This document shows, piece by piece, positions 22,001 through 32,542 of a stretch of DNA of 42,236 bases (the stretch's first letter is position 1; every line of letters begins with the position of its first letter). The translations under genes and the position numbers were made by a program. The notes under the pieces were generated by a model, which had not been told where the DNA came from, ran no database searches, and worked only from the letters and a program-made list of their open reading frames with translations. Source of the DNA: Chara braunii (Eukaryota > Streptophyta > Charophyceae > Charales > Characeae); contig BFEA01000911.1 of the NCBI GenBank assembly GCA_003427395.1, positions 94,097 through 136,332 of the forward strand. Direction: 5' to 3'.

Positions 22001-23661
22001 AGGAGTGCATCTTCCACAAATCGAATATTGGCTCACACTCCAACTCCTTCACAGCAGCCACGGTGTGTTGTCCGTTAACAGGGTAATAGTAGTACTTGTC
22101 CTTGTCCTCCGTCTTGAAGTCATATTTCTGAACCCTGTTAGCTATCTCCGACCCACGCATTACCGGCTTATAGATGGGTGCTAGAACCAAAGGGTTTTTC
22201 GTCCAGATCTTCCCCCTTTTCTCGAGGTATTGACTCAGCATCGCAGCCTTGATGTCGTCCACGGTTTCCCAATTTAGACTGCGGTGGTTGTAATATTTTC
22301 CCCAAGACAGGATGTTGCAAACCTTCCTGGGGTCGATGAGCAGTTGGACGAGGAGCTCTTTCTCCACGATCTCACCGCCATCGTTCCGCTCGTATTCGTG
22401 CCATAACGCTGCCGCTTTGTCGCACTCCTCACCGACAGGCCGTTCGCCCCCACTCGTCGCCTCAGCAGTCTTCCGCCTTCAAGGTTTCTTTTGGCCATCG
22501 CCTTCTTCAGCTGCCACTTTCCATTTCGATTTTCCCTAAGGTTCTCTCGCCGCCGCAACGCCTGGATCAGTCGAATCTCCTCCACCCACGGCTTGTCCTT
22601 CGCAGATGGTCAAACCGTCGGGCCTCCTCGCTTTCTTACTTGCCATCCCACCGTCTTCCTTCGTCGGCCTCTTTCTCGAGGCACGTTCTCCGTCGTCACC
22701 TCCATCCCCGCCCATCACCGCCTCCGATTTTCCTCTCCTCCTCTTCATGCGGAGGGTTTCTTCCGCCACCTCCTCTCGCACAATCCTCTGTCGCTCGCTC
22801 TTCTTCTCCGAAGGACTCCGAAGGAGTCTGCACCCCGCCAGAGCTTTCGCGGACAGCGCCCATCCCTTCAGCCTCATTCCCTCCGACATCTAGCCCCGAT
22901 CTGCTTGAATCTCTTGTCGTCTCATCTCGAAGCGAATACGTGTCGCCGCCGCAGCGGACCTTGATAATTTTCGGAGTACCGACCCGTTGAGTCCCTGTCC
23001 CATGAGAATGCAAGTCTGACGTGTTCCCAAGAGCATCCGGGACGACCTGCGTGTGAACGCTGCGTCCCTTGACCCGACCCCCAACGTTTTGAATCAGACT
23101 CTTGCGCCCCACTGCCGTACCTGGAGTTTCTTGAGCCAAGCCGGACGACCCCTCACGGGGTGGCAGAAGCCAGAAAACATGCTCTGGCGGAAGAACCGGA
23201 CGTTCTTTCGGCACCATCAGCGCGAGATCGAGATATTGCTCTGGCGATGGAAGACGCTTGCTGCCGCCATCGTAAAGGTCTTTGAAGTGAGAGCACAACG
23301 GCATGTTCGAGCCGTACCCCGCGAAACGCTTGATGGTCACTATCACACCATTAACACCTCTGATAGGCAGTTTGCACTCGTCGTACAAGCCGTTACTGTG
23401 CAGCTTGAGCAAACCTCCAGGAGTCTTCGCGCACAACATGACGGTACCGAGAGGAACAACGTTGACCGCTCCCCCAGCGTCTGTAACGCAAGTGGGTCGC
23501 ATGAAAACAGCTGGCCCAAAAAGGTCCCCCTGAACAACGAAGTCCAAAAACCATTGTGCTCCCTTTGTGTGCATATACGGAGGAGTAGGTTGCTGTACAG
23601 GTCGTCCCTCCCCGGGGGCAGATGGTCCAGCGCTTGTGGATGTGTTCTTTGCAGACGCCAT
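19073..23661 (-). pseudogene. ParB-like domain plus DNA methyltransferase-fold protein, broken frame
   Basis: One long minus-strand gene spread over several frames, ATG at 23661. The N-terminal part (about 300 residues) is of unknown fold and is followed by a low-complexity Lys/Arg/Gly linker. Next comes a ParB-like region: LIDPRKVCNILSWGKYY (about 22340), KNPLVLAPI, and PVNGQHTVAAVKELE (about 22050-22090). A central region of about 330 residues follows (21783-20800). Then comes a stretch laid out like a beta-type amino-methyltransferase: YVLDLCDPTLLTDW (about 20730) where DPPY is expected, PTHWALVIFFPSRWE, MWEDGG and GEMEQNPSRLLGLLENF (about 20215). In a shifted frame it continues GQTIFFFGKAHACVVWGLHR and TGRNVVALEKE where the AdoMet loop is expected. 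Motif residues look degenerate. Defects are frameshifts near 22800, 22560, 22430, 21790 and 20190, TAA at 20800-20802, and TAG near 19967 and 19936. The C-terminal domain (19867-19073) is acidic then basic. The ParB and methyltransferase assignments are by motif layout only. Confidence 0.6.
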
Positions 23662-23739
23662 TATATTCCCACCCGTTGACTAGCACGCCCAACCTCAGAC
23701 CAACTCGGATGACCAATACGCCCAACCCCAGACCACTAC

Positions 23740-24520
23740 AGAAGCGAAGTGCGAACTAACTCGGACTTAACGAAATGAAGGACGAAAAGGACGTAAGAGA
23801 TGGGTGTTCGAAATGCACACGAAGTCACAACAATCGGGTGAAGGATAGGAAAGACAGAAGTTCGGAGGGAAGACGATAACTGTTCGGAAAGATTGCGACC
23901 CAACTGGATGCCCTCGAGACGAGTAAGATGTGGTTTATCGACAAGTGCGAAGGGTGTCGACAAGTGCGAACTAACTCGCAGTTCTGTAGACAAGACAACA
24001 ATGGCAACCCGCTGCACTAGGGGAAAGTGCGAACTAACTCGGAATTGTGGAACTGAAGACTTGAAAGACGCACGAAACGAGTAAGATGTGGTTTATCGAC
24101 AAGTGCGAATCGACAAGTGAGAACTAACTCGCGGTTCTGCTGACAGACGCCAATTGCAACCCGAAGTACAACGACAAAGTACGAACTAACTCCAAATTGT
24201 GGAACTGAAGTTCTGGTTTATCGAAAAGTGCGAACTAACTCGTAGTTCTATAGACAAGACAATAATGGCGATGCACAGCACTAGGGGAAAGTACGAACTA
24301 ACTCGGAATTGTGGAACTGATGACCTGAAAGCCGCACGGGTTGGGTTGTCAACTCTCCAGCAGTGTTGCTCAAAAAGTACGAACTAACTCGCATTTGTGG
24401 AAATAAAGAACTGCCTTTAATGAAATATATGTCTAATCTTGGGAAAACTGCGAATAACCTTGCACTTGTCACTCCTCGAACACTGTTCGTTGCAAATTGC
24501 GAACTGACTCGCAATATATC
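23740..24520. repeat. Array of quasi-palindromes upstream of the ParB/methyltransferase gene
   Basis: At least nine copies of (A)AGT(G/A)CGAACTAACTCG followed by (C/G)(A/G)(G/A/T)(A/T)TT occur at about 23747, 23962, 24024, 24115, 24177, 24225, 24289, 24374 and 24494. They sit in loosely tandem units of about 140-150 bp (with TTGTGGAACTGAAG and GTTTATCGACAAG spacers). The half-sites TGCGA and TCGCA are inverted around ACTAAC. The array starts about 85 bp 5' of the gene's ATG at 23661. Confidence 0.85.
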
Positions 24521-24757
24521 TCTCTATATATATGTATCTATACATATATATATATATATCAGGTCGGCGACCTCACAAGGGACAGGTGAGGGAAAATCGA
24601 AAATTGATTCGGTGTTCAGTGTAGCAATATATCTCTATATATACATATATGTATTTATATCTTTATATATATATATATATATATGTAGATATCAGGTCGG
24701 CGACCTCACAAGGGACAGGTGAGCGAAAATCGGGAATTGATTCGGTGTTCAGTGTTG
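24517..24757 (+). repeat. Duplicated block: AT microsatellite, 13-bp palindrome, conserved tail
   Basis: Two direct copies, about 24517-24622 and 24626-24757. Each has an alternating TA tract, then the perfect odd palindrome AGGTCGGCGACCT, then CACAAGGGACAGGTGAG and TTGATTCGGTGTTCAGTGT. The TA tract could form a long cruciform. A shorter relative of the last motif (ATTGATTCGNGGTTC) recurs at 24763 and 24958. Confidence 0.85.
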
Positions 24758-25870
24758 AAACTAGGTATTGATTCGAGGTTCGCCATGCGCAGCGACGACT
24801 GCAAGTTGCGAAGGGGATCGAGCAGCTTTATACGAACGTTATTTTGGCTATGGCGAAAGGTAATCGAGCTGCGGAACGCGGATCGGATATGGCGGACGGA
24901 GGTGGAGGGTGGAGAAAAGAGATCAGAGCACAACCACTGGCGAAACAACAAAACCAGGAATTGATTCGGGGTTCAACAGAATGCGGCTGCGACGTTATAT
25001 CCTGCAGGTACAGACAGGGCATCTGGGAATGTGTTCGGACGTTAGACACAGAATAGGACAACTCAAGTTATATGATTTTACCTTCGTCGTGCGTTGAGCG
25101 AGGAACCAACCACCAAACCAGCTATGGTGGAGGGATATCGAGCTAGGAAGAGCGAAGACCGAGGAGCGAAGAGCGAACCAAACATAATGTGGCAACTGCG
25201 GACAGAGCGAAGAGCGAAGCGTGAGCGGGCTATGGCAGAAGGTGGTGGGGCCTGAAGACCAAATACCAAAACGCGCGCGGAAGCGATAGCGCGACTTGAT
25301 CTGTGGAGCGCCAACAAAAGGGATAACTCGAGGGCTGCAACGCCTTTTATACTTTGTTGCAGCAGGCCTCGCGTCGGGATCAAGGTGGGGCCGAATCGAT
25401 TCGCATATCGCACCCCTGGGCCCATAAAACGCCATCAAGGTGGGGCTGAATCGATTCGCGTATCGCACCCCTGGGCCCATAAAATGCGAGGGCCTATAAA
25501 CGGTAAGGGGCACCGGAGATTGTGAGCCGTCGATCAACAATTTTCAACCGCGCAGATGAATGGAGCCACTGTTATGCCAGTGGCTGCAAAATCTCCGTCT
25601 ACTCCGACGTGCAATGATGTGCCAGTTCCTGAAAACAAAGGGCAGGCAATGTCATTTTTGCAGTTGTAATCTGGACCATCGATCGGCATGATCTGACGCA
25701 CGAGGTCAGGCGCAAGAATCTATAAGGTGCGGCGATTCGTTGTGCGCCGAGGTGGTTCGTTGCGCACCAAGGCCAGGTGACGGTTTATTTCCCGCCGAGG
25801 CGCGGCGATTCGTTGTGCGCCGAGGTCAAAAGCACGGGAAATCTATAAGTTCCGGTGTCGCTGTCATTCG
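24758..25870. other. Non-coding stretch with small repeats
   Basis: No gene recognised. It includes GA/GC-rich runs with repeated AGAGCGAAGAGCGAA, a 60-bp tandem duplication (separate entry) and two copies of GCGGCGATTCGTTGTGCGCC (about 25729 and 25803). A TATA-like CCTATAAAC at about 25492 is followed by CAACAATTTTCAACC, which could be a core promoter, but no downstream gene supports this. Confidence 0.45.
25378..25492 (+). repeat. 60-bp tandem duplication with CGAATCGATTCG palindrome
   Basis: Two adjacent copies of a unit starting ATCAAGGTGGGGC and ending GGGCCCATAAAA. Each contains the 12-bp palindrome CGAATCGATTCG and the near-palindrome TGGGCCCA. The copies differ at a few bases. Confidence 0.9.
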
Positions 25871-25874
25871 GACA

Positions 25875-27160
25875 TTTTGCAAATGTCAATGGCGTTCGAT
25901 ATCAATGTGCTTAGCCATGCACCATCGTTATCGATGCGCTTAGGTCATCGCCATCGCCAATGCTCGCCATGCACCATCGCCATCAATCCACTTAGCTCAT
26001 CGCCATCGCGACGCAAAGCTATATCCCCCATCGCAGCTGTCGCGCTCGCCTGACCATCTCAGCGTTGACAATCGCCATCGCTCTCATCGCAGCGCTGGCC
26101 ATCGCTGCGCCATCGCTGCGCAATCGCTATCGTTGTTCCATCGCTGCCATCGCTATCGCTATCGCTGCATTGTAACGCGTTCCATTGCCGCGCCATCTCT
26201 CTCCACCGCAACGCTGGCCATCGCTATCGAAGCCCTGACCAGTGTTATCCCACCGCAGCGCTGCGCGATTTCTCACTCCATCACTGTGCGATCTCTCTCA
26301 ACCGGGCAACCTCCATCCTTGCCCAAGAGGCTCTCCATTACTCGTGCGTGATCCCTCCATCGCCATTGTATTGTTGTTTCAGGCCATCGTCGGTGCAGCC
26401 GTCCATCACTGTGGAATCGCACGAAACAGGTGACAGGTATGCTTAACGAAGGCTTAACTCGATGGAACTGATGTTGTGCAATAACAAATCTTGGTCATCG
26501 TCGTGCCTTCTCTCTCCATCGTTGAGCCATCGCTAACCATTGTTGCGCGTCCTCTCTCCATCTCTCTCCACCGATGCGCGATCTCTACCGACCTTTCGTC
26601 ACCTATCCCCATCGCTGCGGTGTCTTTCCTAATCTATCTCCTTCGTCATCCATCTCCTTCGGTGCGCTATCTTTCCTAATATATCTCCTTCGTCATCTAT
26701 GTCCATCGTTGCGCTATCTTTCCTAATCTATCTCCATCGTCATCTTTCTGCTTCGGTGCGCCATCTTTCTCCATTGCTGTGCTATCGCTAACCATCGCTA
26801 CGCCTGCTATCTCCATTGCTTCGCCATGTTTCTCCATCGGTGCGCAATCTCTCTCTCTCATTGTGGCACACCTCCCAATCAGATCGCGATCTCTTTCCCT
26901 TCCTGCCCCATCCACCTTCTTCCCCGGAATATACAACGCACTTTCATTATAGTTGTCTTTAGACTGAAAGATGACCCGAATTTAGTTGTAATGACCAGAC
27001 GTTGTATTCAGGGGAAGACTGTGACTCCATTCATCTCTCTTGGTGCGCCATCTCTCTCATTCGGTGCGCCATCTCTCTCCATGTATTTTCATCGATGCGT
27101 CGTCTGCCCATCGCTTCGCAATCTTTCTCCATCTTAAAAAATAGCACGTCATCTTTCCCT
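25875..27160. repeat. CATCG/CTCTCCAT-rich degenerate minisatellite region
   Basis: About 1.3 kb dominated by short words such as CCATCGC, GCTATCGC, TCTCTCCAT and TGCGCCATC in no fixed period. The plus strand is almost free of G-runs. No stable frame, domain or RNA gene is visible. It looks like an old, expanded simple repeat. Confidence 0.7.
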
Positions 27161-27224
27161 ATTTCTCTCTTGCGACGATATGTGGCTCGTACTACACGCA
27201 GAACAAGTCGGAAACAACTTGTAC

Positions 27225-27650
27225 TTGTACCCGCAGTTTCGTAATGGAAATGCTCGTTTACAAGTGCAAATTTATTCGCTCTTGAACCAACCACCCCCTT
27301 AAGTTGTCACTTTTTAGTCCATAGGTCAATATTAACTCGCACTTGTACCCACAGTTTCGTAATGAAAATGCCCGTTTGCAAGTGCGAATTTATTCGCTCT
27401 TCAATCAACCATCCCCCTTAATTTCTTACTCTATAGTCCAAAAGTCTCAATTTCATAGTGGAAATGTTCGTCTGCAAGTGCGAATTTATTCGCTCTTCAA
27501 CCAACTATCCCCCCAAATTTGTGACTCTTTAGTCCATAAGCCCCAGTTTCATAATGGAAATGCTCGTTTGCAAGTGTGAATTTATTCACTCTTCAACCAT
27601 CCATCCCCTTAAATTTGTTCCTCTTTAGTCGATAATTTGCGTCTCTTCTC
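27225..27650 (+). repeat. Four-unit tandem array (about 95-120 bp) with quasi-palindromes
   Basis: Each unit has CAGTTTC(G/A)TAATG(G)AAATG, then a quasi-palindrome with arms like AAGTGCGAAT and ATTCGCTCTT around TT, then CAACCA(A/T)CCATCCCC and CTTTAGTC. Palindromes are at about 27262, 27380, 27476 and 27572. Single half-copies continue at 27755, 27790, 27858 and 27895. Confidence 0.88.
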
Positions 27651-27754
27651 GGCCCAAAAGAATGAAGTCCTTTTGTATTTGTGAATTAAATCGCCACTGA
27701 ACCAACCACGAAGGCAATTTCTTATTATACGGCGTAATCGAAATGTTCATCTGA

Positions 27755-27920
27755 AGTGCGAATTTTACGCTGCTTAGTGGATAATACCGAATCGACTCGC
27801 ACTTGTGTTCGGTCTTGTTCCGACCATGAACTTAATTTCTTACTGTACGTTGAATAAGTCCGAATCAGCTCGCATTCGTACTCTCGCCTGAAAAAGTGCG
27901 AGTTCACTTGGACATATCCA
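27755..27920. repeat. Scattered quasi-palindrome half-copies upstream of DUF7869-like copy 2
   Basis: Variants such as GAATCGACTCGCACTTG (27793), GAATCAGCTCGCATT (27861) and AAGTGCGAGTTCACTTGGAC (27894) continue the family from 27225 towards the gene that starts at 28288. Confidence 0.75.
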
Positions 27921-28287
27921 AACCACTTGCACACTGAACAAGTGGGTGAGGAGTCGGACTTGAGATTCCACTTGAGCCTCACATCAGGGTCCGACAAAAC
28001 GATATGGATTCAAATGTTGTTGTTCCACTGTTTTGTGATAAATATTTGAAATGTGAGTTTGCTCCCTCTTGTTTATTTCCTTGACCTCGTCATACGTTGA
28101 CGTGGTTTTCTTGTTGTACAGTTTCCGTGTGAATCGTCTCTTCAAATGGCTGTCCAATCCGTCCACTGTCACGCAACCGCCACCGTCACGACGACACGGA
28201 GAAGACGATGTTCGAGAACGTAGTTCTTGTGACAACAGCCCGTAAGCTCCCTCTGATCAGCATTGCGGTTTGAAAAGGAAGTTCTCG
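27921..28287. other. Spacer with no recognised gene
   Basis: A short minus-strand frame (28235-27984) is present but has no recognisable domain. The interval is the 5' region of the plus-strand DUF7869-like gene. Confidence 0.5.
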
Positions 28288-31200
28288 ATGTTGACCCCGA
28301 CGAATCATTCAGGCTCGTCTTCGACGTCCGCCCGGCGTCGTTTTGTTCGCTTTACCGACGTTCCCGACGGTCAGCGCATATCTACAGCGCTAATCCCCGG
28401 TCGTGAGGGTGTTCGGGATGTCGAAACGTTTCCCGGTGGGTGGATGTTCGTGGACACATATTTTTTTGTGGTGTGTCCGAAACGACTGGATCAGATCTCG
28501 TGCGGACAGCGGGTAGACTGTCAGAAAGCATTGAAGTTACCCAACCTCTAGCATTTGACTATCGTCGGTCGTTGGTGGACACAAACTTCTGCGGTACGCC
28601 CGATAGAAACGGATCTGATCGGGAACAGTGCGGTGCATTTGGTAGAAACGGGTATGATAGGGACCAGGCAATGGTACGTGCGTGTGGAAGTGCGAAGATA
28701 GGTAAAAGAATTGCATGTGAAGCCGGAATAGTTAGCTCTCCGTCGATGACAGCGACGGTTGCAATGGAAAATTGGCAGACTGGTTTTGTAGACACAGATT
28801 TCTACAGTTCATCGGAATCCTCCCAATCTGATTTGCCCAGAAACGCTCCCACGGACAGATCGAAATTCCTAGGTGCAGCGCATGGGTCCCCGACCAAAAG
28901 CCAACCTGGAACTCCTGAAGCAGTCCTTCAAGTTTTGTCCCATCCCCTACCTGGAGAAAGGAGAAGATATAATCGGAAAAATAGGCCGGTTAGAAGGTCA
29001 GAGCATTCGAAGAGGGCCAGAAGTCGATTGAATGAAACTAACATTGCGCTCGTCCCGACGTACAAATGTTGTAAGAACAAGTGTCTTCGGGTCTTGACGA
29101 TTGACGATATCAAACCGATGCGCGAAGCCTATTACGAAATGTCCCTCGAAAGGAGGATCGAGTGGTGGATGCAAACCCTCGACAATTTCACTATCATCGA
29201 CGGCGGTCTGGAAAGAGTCCAACCAGTGCAGTGCAAATGTCGTGTGTGCATCACCGGTTGGTGCAAAATAATAGGGATATGTCGAAACACATTTCGTCGT
29301 TATAGCAAGTGCAAGTCGGACGGGGTCGTCCGTGGCCGTCATGGTCGATGGGGATAGTTGAACCCGAGACCGGAGTATGTGAGCATGCTGGCTCGTGTGA
29401 CAAGGTTCGTGGAAGAATATGGAGATGCTATGCCTAACAAAATGGTTGTGAGGGGGACCTCACAACGACCCAAAGTTAGGCTCCCTGGTTATTTCACGAA
29501 GCTCCTTGTATACGAGTCTATTAAGGCGGACTTGGAAGCGGCGGGTCAGACCGTCGTTTCAGAGCAAGTCTTCTACTCCATATGGAGGAAGTACTTGTGG
29601 CATGCCGACCTTGCCAAGTCCAACTCGTTCACAAAGTGTGGCGAGTGCATCCGCCTTAGACAGGCCAGAGACAACGCCTTCCTCCTTCGTGACAGTAGGG
29701 ATTTCGATGAAAAGCACCGCAAACACCAACTAGATCAGGTCGCTCACCGTGCTTCGTTCCATTTTGAACCCCGCGGAATACCTCTGCCTTGTAGTGGATG
29801 GAATGGATCAGAAAAAGACAACCATTCCTCACATCGGCATGTATAATTACTCCAAGGATCATCGACGCGACATGATGATGAAAACGAATCTGACCGCGGT
29901 CATAGCTCACGGCAGGAAACAGTCCATTTATGTGTACACGTATTTGCCTTTGTATGCGCACGGTTCCGATGACACCATGACGTGCGTTATGTGGACTCTA
30001 TGTGAGTTGCACGCGTCGGGACAGAAATGGCCACGCCACCTCCGCATTGAGACGGACAATTGCTGGAGGGAAAACAAAAACCAATACCTTATGTGTTTGA
30101 CCTCCCTTCTGGTGAAATTCGGGATTTTCGAAGATGTCGAAGTGGGGTTCATGCTCGTTGGCCACACGCATACCGACATAGACGCGACTTTGAGTGTTTT
30201 CTCGAAAAAACTGAAGGACAACGATGCTTACACCATGAAGCAGTTGTTCTCGCTTATCGAATCGTCGCACAAGATACCGCCGAAGTGCATTGAGCTCGAT
30301 CACATTGCCGATTGGCGTCAGGTAGTGGGTCGATACGTCGATAGAACCATCGTCGGCGTATCGAAACCGCACATCTTCAAATTCTTCATGCGTGACGGCA
30401 GTCCCGTCATGGTGTACAAGAAGTACTGTACCGATGCGGAATGGATGTCGGAAGGCAGACCAGTTCACTGGTTCCCGGTTGTCGATGGCCAGTATGTAGG
30501 CCCTACCTCCCCTTCACAACCATGTGTTATTCCCCGTGTCGTTAAAGACGATTTTCGGATGGCTCGTGACAGTGTCCAAAAATTTGTGGACGTCCTCGAA
30601 CAGCATAGACACATGTGGCAGACATATAGGAAGGAGGAGGTCGAGAAGCGGGAGGATGCTTTGTCCTACTGGAAAGCCATCTTCGTCGAGGTGGACGACA
30701 TAATCCAAAAGCAAAAGAAGAAGGAGACGGAAGAGGGTGAAGAAGAGGATGTCCTCGGGGCGGACAAGCCGGAGATCTACCCTCACACCTTCTGGCCACA
30801 ATCATTCGAAACTGTGGAGGAAGTTCAAGAAGCCAACCCTCCTTCGCCAGATGCTTCGCTTATATATGTAAGACCGAGGGCGGGCCGTCCAAAAGTGGAC
30901 TTCGACCCTCGGCGCCATATAAACCAAGGTGATTTTCTGATTGTTAGGCCCCCTGATGAGGAACTGTCTCAAGGTGTGTTGTTCTGGGTTGGCAGAGCAC
31001 AGTCTAAGGTTGTGGACGACCGTTCCTCACCGCATTTCGGTTGTTTACGTATACAGTGGTGGGTGCCTACAGGTCACTCATCCGATCTTCGAGAAAGGTA
31101 CTCTGGCGCTTGGACGAAGAGGTGGAAACTTTCCACTTCGGACGAGGAACAATGGCAACGCGCCGAAACCGTGGCTTATTCTTGGAGAAGACGTTTTCGT

Positions 31201-31320
31201 AAAGGGATGGATGAGAGCAAATTCGTGACAGGCCTTGCAATATCGACATCCGTTTGCGAGAAAGCGCTTGTGGCCTTGGGGGACGGCTGTCTTTCCGCTC
31301 CGTTCGACGTGTCCGTTTAG
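28288..31320 (+). pseudogene. DUF7869-like transposon protein, copy 2, nearly complete
   Basis: About 1,010 codons reading from ATG 28288 to TAG 31318-31320. The N-terminus holds three degenerate repeats of the form VDT.F.(C)G..SD (about 28450, 28575 and 28790). It is followed by a basic stretch, the cysteine cluster YKCCKNKC (about 29065), CRVCITGWCKIIG (about 29240), KSNSFTKCGECIRLRQ (about 29620-29665), then VVDGMDQKKTTIPHIG (about 29795), LRIETDNCWRENKNQY (about 30045) and MLVGHTHTDIDATLS (about 30155). A charged coiled-coil-like region (30600-30740) and a C-terminal domain (HINQGDFLIVRPPDEE) end it. It matches DUF7869 as I remember it, and the D/DN/GHTH-DID residues could form an RNase H-like site (inference). 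Three lesions break the frame: one missing T in the T-run at 28461-28467, TAG at 29355-29357 and a one-base shift near 29748. Correcting for these, the frame is otherwise continuous and unspliced. Confidence 0.75.
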
Positions 31321-31407
31321 ATAAATGCGAACTGATTCGGATTTGGTAGCTACGAACTCCGCTAAGATAATGACGAGATGTGAACTGCAAACTAATTCCG
31401 GTTTCTT
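31294..31407 (+). repeat. Direct duplication flanking the gap, left copy
   Basis: The last codons of DUF7869-like copy 2 and its 3' flank (GATAAATGCGAACTGATTCG onward) are nearly identical to 31537-31656 on the far side of the gap. The block contains two quasi-palindromes. Confidence 0.9.
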
Positions 31408-31532
31408 NNNNNNNNNNNNNNNNNNNNNNNNNNNNNNNNNNNNNNNNNNNNNNNNNNNNNNNNNNNNNNNNNNNNNNNNNNNNNNNNNNNNNNNNNNNNN
31501 NNNNNNNNNNNNNNNNNNNNNNNNNNNNNNNN
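31408..31532. other. Assembly gap (125 N)
   Basis: A run of N bases between two nearly identical blocks. A collapsed or expanded tandem repeat is likely; frames reading across it are not meaningful. Confidence 0.99.
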
Positions 31533-31536
31533 CGGT

Positions 31537-31656
31537 TGTCTTTCCGGTCCGCCCGACGTGCCCGTTTAGATAAATGCGAACTGATTCGGATTTGGTAGCT
31601 ACGAACTCCGCTAAGATAATGACGAGACGTGAACTGCGAACTAGTTTCGGTTTCTT
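31537..31656 (+). repeat. Direct duplication flanking the gap, right copy
   Basis: Near-identical to 31294-31407 except for about a dozen differences (for example GGTCCGCCCGACGTGCCC against GCTCCGTTCGACGTGTCC). It leads straight into the splice-acceptor-like sequence before T1. Confidence 0.9.
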
Positions 31657-31666
31657 GTCCTGCAGG

Positions 31667-32542
31667 ATGCATGACGACGACACACCATCGTTCGACGTTG
31701 TATATGAGACAACGTCCTACGAAACCTCGTCGTACGCGAGCGAGTATTCCTTTTCGATCGAGAATGTGGACACAAATCTTATCATCATGAACGAATGCAT
31801 TTGGGCACAACAAACGCTCACTCTTGACAGCGATTATCTGCATATCGAAGCTGGGGTTGACCTCGACGGTTACATTGCACCCGAAACACGTGTTGTTGAT
31901 GGACAAACTACAATAGTTCGTGATAGAGGATCAAATATGTGGTACCTCTACTGGAGTTTAGAAGAAGTCCAACGTTTGGAAGTTCCATCCAGTGAGGAGC
32001 AGAAGATGGATGTCGAGGATATGGTAGATGACTGGGAGTCGCTGCGCTTCGAACAAGAGTGGGGTTGTATGGACGAGCAGCATGCTAAACTTTGCGCATG
32101 GTACTACATCGGGAAGCCGCAGTTGCGTTTTCCTGTGATCATAGACTACCATGGCCGAGTTCGTCTGTTCAACCGTGACACCCCTGTGCTGACTCTTTTC
32201 ACGGCGGCCAAGCTTTGTGGTAAGCAAACGCGAGCTTTCTTCCTTGTGAGGGAAGACTTTCACGAGCCCGCGTCCGTTGGTGCTCTCGAGCGCTTCCGTG
32301 AACGATTCGAAAAAGAGTTGAATCAAAGGGTTGACTGTTTGGTGCATGCCCAACTTCACTTCCTTTTCGGATTGTGTGACGACATATTATTCACTTTGGA
32401 ACACAAGGACAACTGCAATGACTACACTCTACGAAAAGTTTCGCATCACCGTTCGGGTGTCCAAACATTGGAATTCGTAGGGGGTAGGCGGAGACAGATC
32501 TACGACTGTCCTTACTGTGAAGATGGACACCAGTCGCCATGA
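31667..32542 (+). CDS. T-family protein 1 (unknown function), intact
   Basis: An open frame of 291 codons from ATG 31667, chosen because the in-frame sequence upstream is the palindrome repeat and because TCCTGCAG, a 3' splice-site-like sequence, ends one base before the ATG. The protein begins with an acidic Ser/Tyr-rich stretch. Then comes LDSDYLHIEAGVDLDG, then GSNMWYLYWSLEEVQRL, an acidic linker, HAKLCAWYYIGKPQLRFPVI, TPVLTLFTAAKLCGKQTRAF and FLVREDF, and finally VDCLVHAQLHFLFGLCDDILF and a Cys-containing tail (DCPYCEDGH). The same blocks occur in T2 (33049) and T3 (34145). I recognise no known domain. No signal peptide or membrane span is visible. It is one of only two undamaged members among the tandem genes in the right half of the window. 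Confidence 0.6.
   Translation: MHDDDTPSFDVVYETTSYETSSYASEYSFSIENVDTNLIIMNECIWAQQTLTLDSDYLHIEAGVDLDGYIAPETRVVDGQTTIVRDRGSNMWYLYWSLEEVQRLEVPSSEEQKMDVEDMVDDWESLRFEQEWGCMDEQHAKLCAWYYIGKPQLRFPVIIDYHGRVRLFNRDTPVLTLFTAAKLCGKQTRAFFLVREDFHEPASVGALERFRERFEKELNQRVDCLVHAQLHFLFGLCDDILFTLEHKDNCNDYTLRKVSHHRSGVQTLEFVGGRRRQIYDCPYCEDGHQSP

Noticed and set aside
19073-23661. Active bacterial-type restriction-modification gene or bacterial contamination
   Set aside because: Motif residues are altered, the frame is broken many times and the flanks carry the same eukaryotic repeats as the rest of the window.
24840-25060. Short overlapping plus-strand frames as genes
   Set aside because: They follow GA-rich repeats, have no recognisable domain and no conserved copy elsewhere in the window.
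27225-27650. CRISPR array with palindromic repeats
   Set aside because: Although palindromes recur every about 100 bp, the intervening sequence is also repeated, and the context is eukaryotic.
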